From NCBI GenBank assembly GCA_017615135.1, contig JAGAAU010000103.1, positions 1 to 8,738 on the forward strand: a DNA stretch of 8,738 bases. Reading direction: 5' to 3'. Under the pieces are notes generated by a model. That model was not told where the DNA came from. It saw only the letters and a program-made list of their open reading frames with translations, and ran no database searches. Shown piece by piece: positions 7,120 through 8,738 of this stretch; within the stretch, counting starts at the first letter, position 1, and the number at the start of each line of letters is the position of its first letter. This stretch comes from Bacteroidales bacterium. Lineage in GTDB: Bacteria > Bacteroidota > Bacteroidia > Bacteroidales > UBA932. The position numbers were made by a program, and so were the translations under genes.

Positions 7120-7127
7120 CAAAGGTA
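7120..7127 (-). promoter_or_regulatory. Bacteroidota -7 promoter box for the mraZ operon
   Basis: Coding-strand TACCTTTG matches the Bacteroidota sigma-ABfr consensus TAnnTTTG exactly and is followed by CACC. It lies 21 bases before the mraZ ATG, predicting a start of transcription near 7112-7117 and a leader of about 15-20 bases. No TTTG is seen at the expected -33 spacing; that stretch is occupied by the direct repeats at 7137-7176. Confidence 0.75.
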
Positions 7128-7136
7128 ATGAAAAAT

Positions 7137-7176
7137 TTTCCACTTTTTTCCATTTCGTTCCATTTTTTTCCACTTT
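7137..7176 (-). promoter_or_regulatory. Putative MraZ box: four 10-bp direct repeats
   Basis: On the mraZ coding strand, four consecutive 10-bp units read AAAGTGGAAA, AAAATGGAAC, GAAATGGAAA, AAAGTGGAAA (from 7176 down to 7137), all sharing A-A-(G/A)-T-G-G-A-A. The 10-bp period places each core on the same face of the helix. Characterised MraZ operators are direct repeats with about this spacing (TGGG-type in E. coli, AAAGTG-type in mycoplasmas). The array ends nine bases upstream of the -7 box and covers the -33 region, which fits repression by blocking RNA polymerase. Assignment to MraZ is inference from repeat form and position. Confidence 0.75.
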
Positions 7177-7249
7177 TTTTCAACATGATTTGTTAAAACG
7201 TTGAAACATAGCTATTTAGCAAGGTCACTTTTGCCTCGTGTCTTTGCGC

Positions 7250-7263
7250 TTGAAAAATTTCAA
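7250..7263. promoter_or_regulatory. Small palindrome upstream of ackA, possible operator
   Basis: TTGAAA (7250-7255) and TTTCAA (7258-7263) are exact inverted copies separated by AA. The element lies nine bases upstream of the ackA -7 candidate, where the -33 element would be. It could be a binding site for a dimeric regulator, but a 14-bp AT-rich palindrome may also occur by chance. Confidence 0.35.
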
Positions 7264-7272
7264 AACCCTTCG

Positions 7273-7280
7273 TATTTTTG
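7273..7280 (+). promoter_or_regulatory. Candidate -7 promoter box for ackA-pta
   Basis: TATTTTTG fits TAnnTTTG and ends four bases before the ackA ATG at 7285. Transcription would start at or within a few bases of the start codon, giving a leaderless or nearly leaderless mRNA. A second, weaker candidate, TGTCTTTG at 7239-7246 (one mismatch, followed by CGC), would give a leader of roughly 35 bases. No clear -33 TTTG is present at the right spacing for either (TTGA at 7250-7253 is nearest for the first). Confidence 0.5.
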
Positions 7281-7284
7281 TGAT

Positions 7285-8496
7285 ATGTTTATACTTGTTA
7301 TTAACTGCGGCAGCTCGTCGATAAAGTATCAGCTGCTGGACATGAAAAGCGCCCGCGACTATGAAGTCAAGGCCAAGGGTCTCGTAGAAAAAATCGGCCT
7401 CCCGGATGGTTGTCTTACACATAAACCTTCAGGTAAGGACAAATTCACGGTAGAGTGCCCCATACCGGATCACAAACTGGGCATGAAGATGGTAATGGAC
7501 GCCCTGGTGGATCCAGCCCACGGAGTGCTTTCCAGCTTCGGGGACGTAGATGCCGTCGGCCACCGTATAGTCCAGGGGGCAGACTTCTTCTCCGGCAGCG
7601 TGTTGGTAGACGATGATGTGCTCAAAAAGATTGGCATCTGCTGCGACTTCGCCCCTCTGCACAATCCTGCCCATCTGCTTGGAATAGCCGCGGTGAGCGA
7701 GGTGCTTCCGTCTGTGCCCCAGGTGGTGGTATTCGACACTGCTTTCCATCAGACCATGCCGGATTACGCATACATGTATGCGCTCCCGTACGAGTATTAT
7801 ACCAAATACCATATCCGCCGTTACGGAGCCCACGGCACCAGCCATCAGTATGTGTCCCGCAGGGGAGCCGAGTTTGCCGGCCTGGATATCAACAATTCCA
7901 AGATTATTACCTGCCATATAGGCAACGGCAGCTCGGTTACAGCTGTCTGGAACGGCAAATGCGTAGATACCTCCATGGGCTTTACCCCTCTCGAGGGAAT
8001 GATCATGGGAACCCGTTGCGGCATCATAGACGCCAATATAGTCCCTTACGTGATGAAGAAGGAGGGGCTTACTCCGGACCAGATGACGGACATTATGAAT
8101 AAGAAGAGCGGTTTCCTGGGGCTTTCCGGACGGTCCTCGGACTGCCGCGACCTTGAAGAGGCCGCCAAGGCCGGCGACGCCCGCGCAGCTCTGGTACTCA
8201 AGAAACTCAGCTACGACATTATCAAACTGGTGGGTTCCTATATCGCCGTTATGAACGGAGTAGACCTGATTGTGTTCACCGCCGGAATCGGCGAACACAA
8301 CAGCGCCGTGCGTTCACAGGTCTGCGCCAACTTCAGCTATGCAGGAGTAAAGCTGGATGAAGAAGCCAACCTGAAGGCTTTCGGCGAGGAGGCCATGATT
8401 TCCGCCCCGGATTCCAAAGTGAAGGTGGCGCTCATCCCCACGGAAGAGGAGCTCATGATAGCCCTCGATACAATGAACATCGTAAAAAACAGATAG
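7285..8496 (+). CDS. ackA: AckA, acetate kinase
   Basis: Cytoplasmic kinase that interconverts acetyl phosphate plus ADP with acetate plus ATP, the substrate-level phosphorylation step of acetate fermentation. Product 403 aa, a normal length. Motifs of the ASKHA-fold family: VINCGSSSIKY (5-15, Asn7), HRIVQGAD (93-100, Arg94), LHNPAH (125-130), VFDTAFHQTMPDYAY (149-163, Asp151), YGAHGTSHQYV (180-190, His183), HIGNGSSVTA (211-220), GTRCGIIDA (242-250, Arg244), FTAGIGEH (331-338) and PTEEELMIALDT (385-396). The catalytic Asn, Arg, His, Asp and Glu positions known from the Methanosarcina enzyme are present; GTRCGIIDA departs slightly from the common GTRSGDIDP. The start is ATG 7285, since the family begins MxxLVxNCGSSS; the frame is open upstream to 7201, but those 28 codons cross the promoter region. 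It ends in TAG, three bases before pta. Confidence 0.96.
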   Translation: MFILVINCGSSSIKYQLLDMKSARDYEVKAKGLVEKIGLPDGCLTHKPSGKDKFTVECPIPDHKLGMKMVMDALVDPAHGVLSSFGDVDAVGHRIVQGADFFSGSVLVDDDVLKKIGICCDFAPLHNPAHLLGIAAVSEVLPSVPQVVVFDTAFHQTMPDYAYMYALPYEYYTKYHIRRYGAHGTSHQYVSRRGAEFAGLDINNSKIITCHIGNGSSVTAVWNGKCVDTSMGFTPLEGMIMGTRCGIIDANIVPYVMKKEGLTPDQMTDIMNKKSGFLGLSGRSSDCRDLEEAAKAGDARAALVLKKLSYDIIKLVGSYIAVMNGVDLIVFTAGIGEHNSAVRSQVCANFSYAGVKLDEEANLKAFGEEAMISAPDSKVKVALIPTEEELMIALDTMNIVKNR

Positions 8497-8499
8497 AAA

Positions 8500-8738
8500 A
8501 TGACACTGGTAGATCAAATAATTGAAAGGGCTAAGTCCTGCAGGCAGCGCATAGTTCTTCCGGAATCGCTCGAGGAAAGGACCATCAAGGCTGCCGACAT
8601 GGCCCTTGCAGACGGTCTTGCGGATATTATCCTCATCGGCAACCGCGATAAAATCCTGGCCTATGCAGACAAGCTCGGGCTGAAGAACATAGGCAAGGCA
8701 ACCATCATAGATCCCGCCACTTCCGAGAAAACCGAGGA
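8500..8738 (+). CDS. pta: Pta, phosphate acetyltransferase (5' part, cut by window edge)
   Basis: Interconverts acetyl-CoA plus phosphate with acetyl phosphate plus CoA, supplying the substrate of AckA. The frame is open from ATG 8500 to the edge, 79 codons. The N-terminus reads MTLVDQIIERAKS, then RIVLPESLEERTIKAADMA (about 17-35), the characteristic opening of the phosphate acetyl/butyryl transferase fold, followed by LADIILIGNRDKI. The catalytic C-terminal part is outside the window, so phosphate butyryltransferase or a related enzyme cannot be wholly excluded, but the position three bases after ackA strongly supports Pta. There is no strong Shine-Dalgarno; translational coupling with ackA is likely. 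Confidence 0.93.
   Translation, partial: MTLVDQIIERAKSCRQRIVLPESLEERTIKAADMALADGLADIILIGNRDKILAYADKLGLKNIGKATIIDPATSEKTE

Noticed and set aside
7099..7173. Upstream extension of mraZ by 25 codons
   Set aside because: It would translate the -7 box and the direct repeats; MraZ proteins begin at the MVSFIGTY position.
7201..7284. Upstream extension of ackA by 28 codons
   Set aside because: It covers the promoter region, has no family homology that I recognise, and the conserved start MFILVINCGSSS is at 7285.
7429..8298. 289-codon open frame on the minus strand
   Set aside because: Shadow of ackA, which has every acetate kinase motif in the other strand.

Overview
The window comes from a member of the Bacteroidota, most likely a Bacteroidales-type gut or host-associated lineage with moderately high GC. 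Three things point there: the gene order mraZ-rsmH-ftsL-ftsI-murE-mraY-murD, a Bacteroidota-style -7 promoter box (TAnnTTTG) upstream of mraZ, and Bacteroidota-type versions of MraY (long TM4-TM5 insert) and of the short FtsL-like protein. Genus cannot be fixed from the sequence alone.

Layout. Positions 7098 down to 1 (minus strand) hold the start of a division and cell wall (dcw) operon: mraZ (regulator), rsmH (16S rRNA m4C1402 methyltransferase, interrupted by an in-frame amber codon), an FtsL-like protein, ftsI (division transpeptidase), murE, mraY and the 5' two-thirds of murD, which runs off the left edge. Genes are packed with 4-base ATGA overlaps (ftsL/ftsI, ftsI/murE), a direct TAA-ATG junction (murE/mraY) or gaps of 1 to 17 bases, so they are almost certainly co-transcribed. 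Positions 7285 to 8738 (plus strand) hold ackA and the start of pta, the acetate kinase / phosphotransacetylase pair, running off the right edge. The only intergenic region of note is the 186-base divergent spacer 7099-7284. It carries a mraZ promoter, a four-copy 10-bp direct repeat that looks like a MraZ box, an ackA promoter candidate almost abutting the start codon, and a small palindrome.

How the genes work together. MurD and MurE add D-Glu and the third-position diamino acid to UDP-MurNAc. MraY moves the finished UDP-MurNAc-pentapeptide onto undecaprenyl phosphate to make lipid I. FtsI cross-links septal peptidoglycan, with the FtsL-like protein as a probable divisome partner. MraZ would set the level of the operon. 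AckA and Pta interconvert acetyl-CoA, acetyl phosphate and acetate, making ATP in fermentation.

I see no wholly new system here. The unusual points are the premature TAG in rsmH, an in-frame repeat expansion inside the extracytoplasmic loop of MraY that looks like a coding-invading palindromic repeat, the regular MraZ box, and a probable leaderless or near-leaderless ackA transcript.
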